The notes beneath the pieces are model-generated. The model saw only the letters and a list, made by a program, of their open reading frames with translations, did not search any database and was not told where the DNA came from. A stretch of DNA of 5,538 bases. It comes from Bacteroidota bacterium. Its GTDB lineage: Bacteria > Bacteroidota > Bacteroidia > Bacteroidales > JADFUO01. The translations under genes and the position numbers were made by a program. Location: NCBI GenBank assembly GCA_030614305.1, contig JAUWKH010000128.1:1-5538 (forward strand), read 5' to 3'. This document shows positions 5,531-5,538 of this stretch, piece by piece (position 1 is the first letter of the stretch; each line of letters opens with the position of its first letter).

Positions 5531-5538
5531 ATTCTTAA

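Noticed and set aside
1..5538. CRISPR array, tRNA or rRNA gene, insertion-sequence transposase.
   Set aside because: No regularly spaced direct repeats with unique spacers, no cloverleaf or rRNA-like stretch, and no transposase motifs were seen.

Overview
The window looks like a piece of a Bacteroidota (probably Bacteroidales-type) chromosome. It is strongly AT-rich and its starts have no convincing Shine-Dalgarno sequences. One promoter has the Bacteroidetes form (TTTG, then TAnnTTTG). The gene content also fits: a protein ending in a RapZ C-terminal domain beside a MurU-like nucleotidyltransferase, an AddB-type nuclease with no visible Walker A motif, and a SPOR-like remnant. The lineage is inferred from these features, not from any database match.

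Layout. Bases 1-140 are the last 45 codons of a RapZ-C-domain gene. A 180-base gap, mostly filled by a long imperfect hairpin, leads to a MurU-like sugar-1-phosphate nucleotidyltransferase (321-1052). Next comes a toxin-antitoxin cassette: a PIN-domain ribonuclease (1172-1630) and an overlapping 51-residue probable antitoxin (1623-1778). The cassette is bracketed by palindromic repeats and imperfect inverted ends (about 1034-1120 and 1780-1834). The large gene at 1853-4774 is an AddB/RexB-like subunit of a double-strand-break-processing helicase-nuclease. The 426 bases after it hold no intact gene, only a 7-base tandem repeat (4849-4890) and a SPOR-like fragment with an in-frame stop (4894-5181). 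A minus-strand MNT-type nucleotidyltransferase (5201-5530), possibly half of a HEPN-MNT module, closes the window.

How the genes relate. The first two genes plausibly act together in amino-sugar or cell-wall sugar salvage. AddB works with an AddA helicase not seen here. The PIN cassette appears to sit as a discrete insert between these housekeeping genes. The same palindrome encodes the last residues of the MurU-like protein and the spurious N-terminal extension of the AddB frame (N-P-P-D-F in both), so the repeats have written themselves into the edges of both neighbours. I do not see a wholly new multi-gene system. The most interesting item is the repeat-bracketed toxin-antitoxin cassette.
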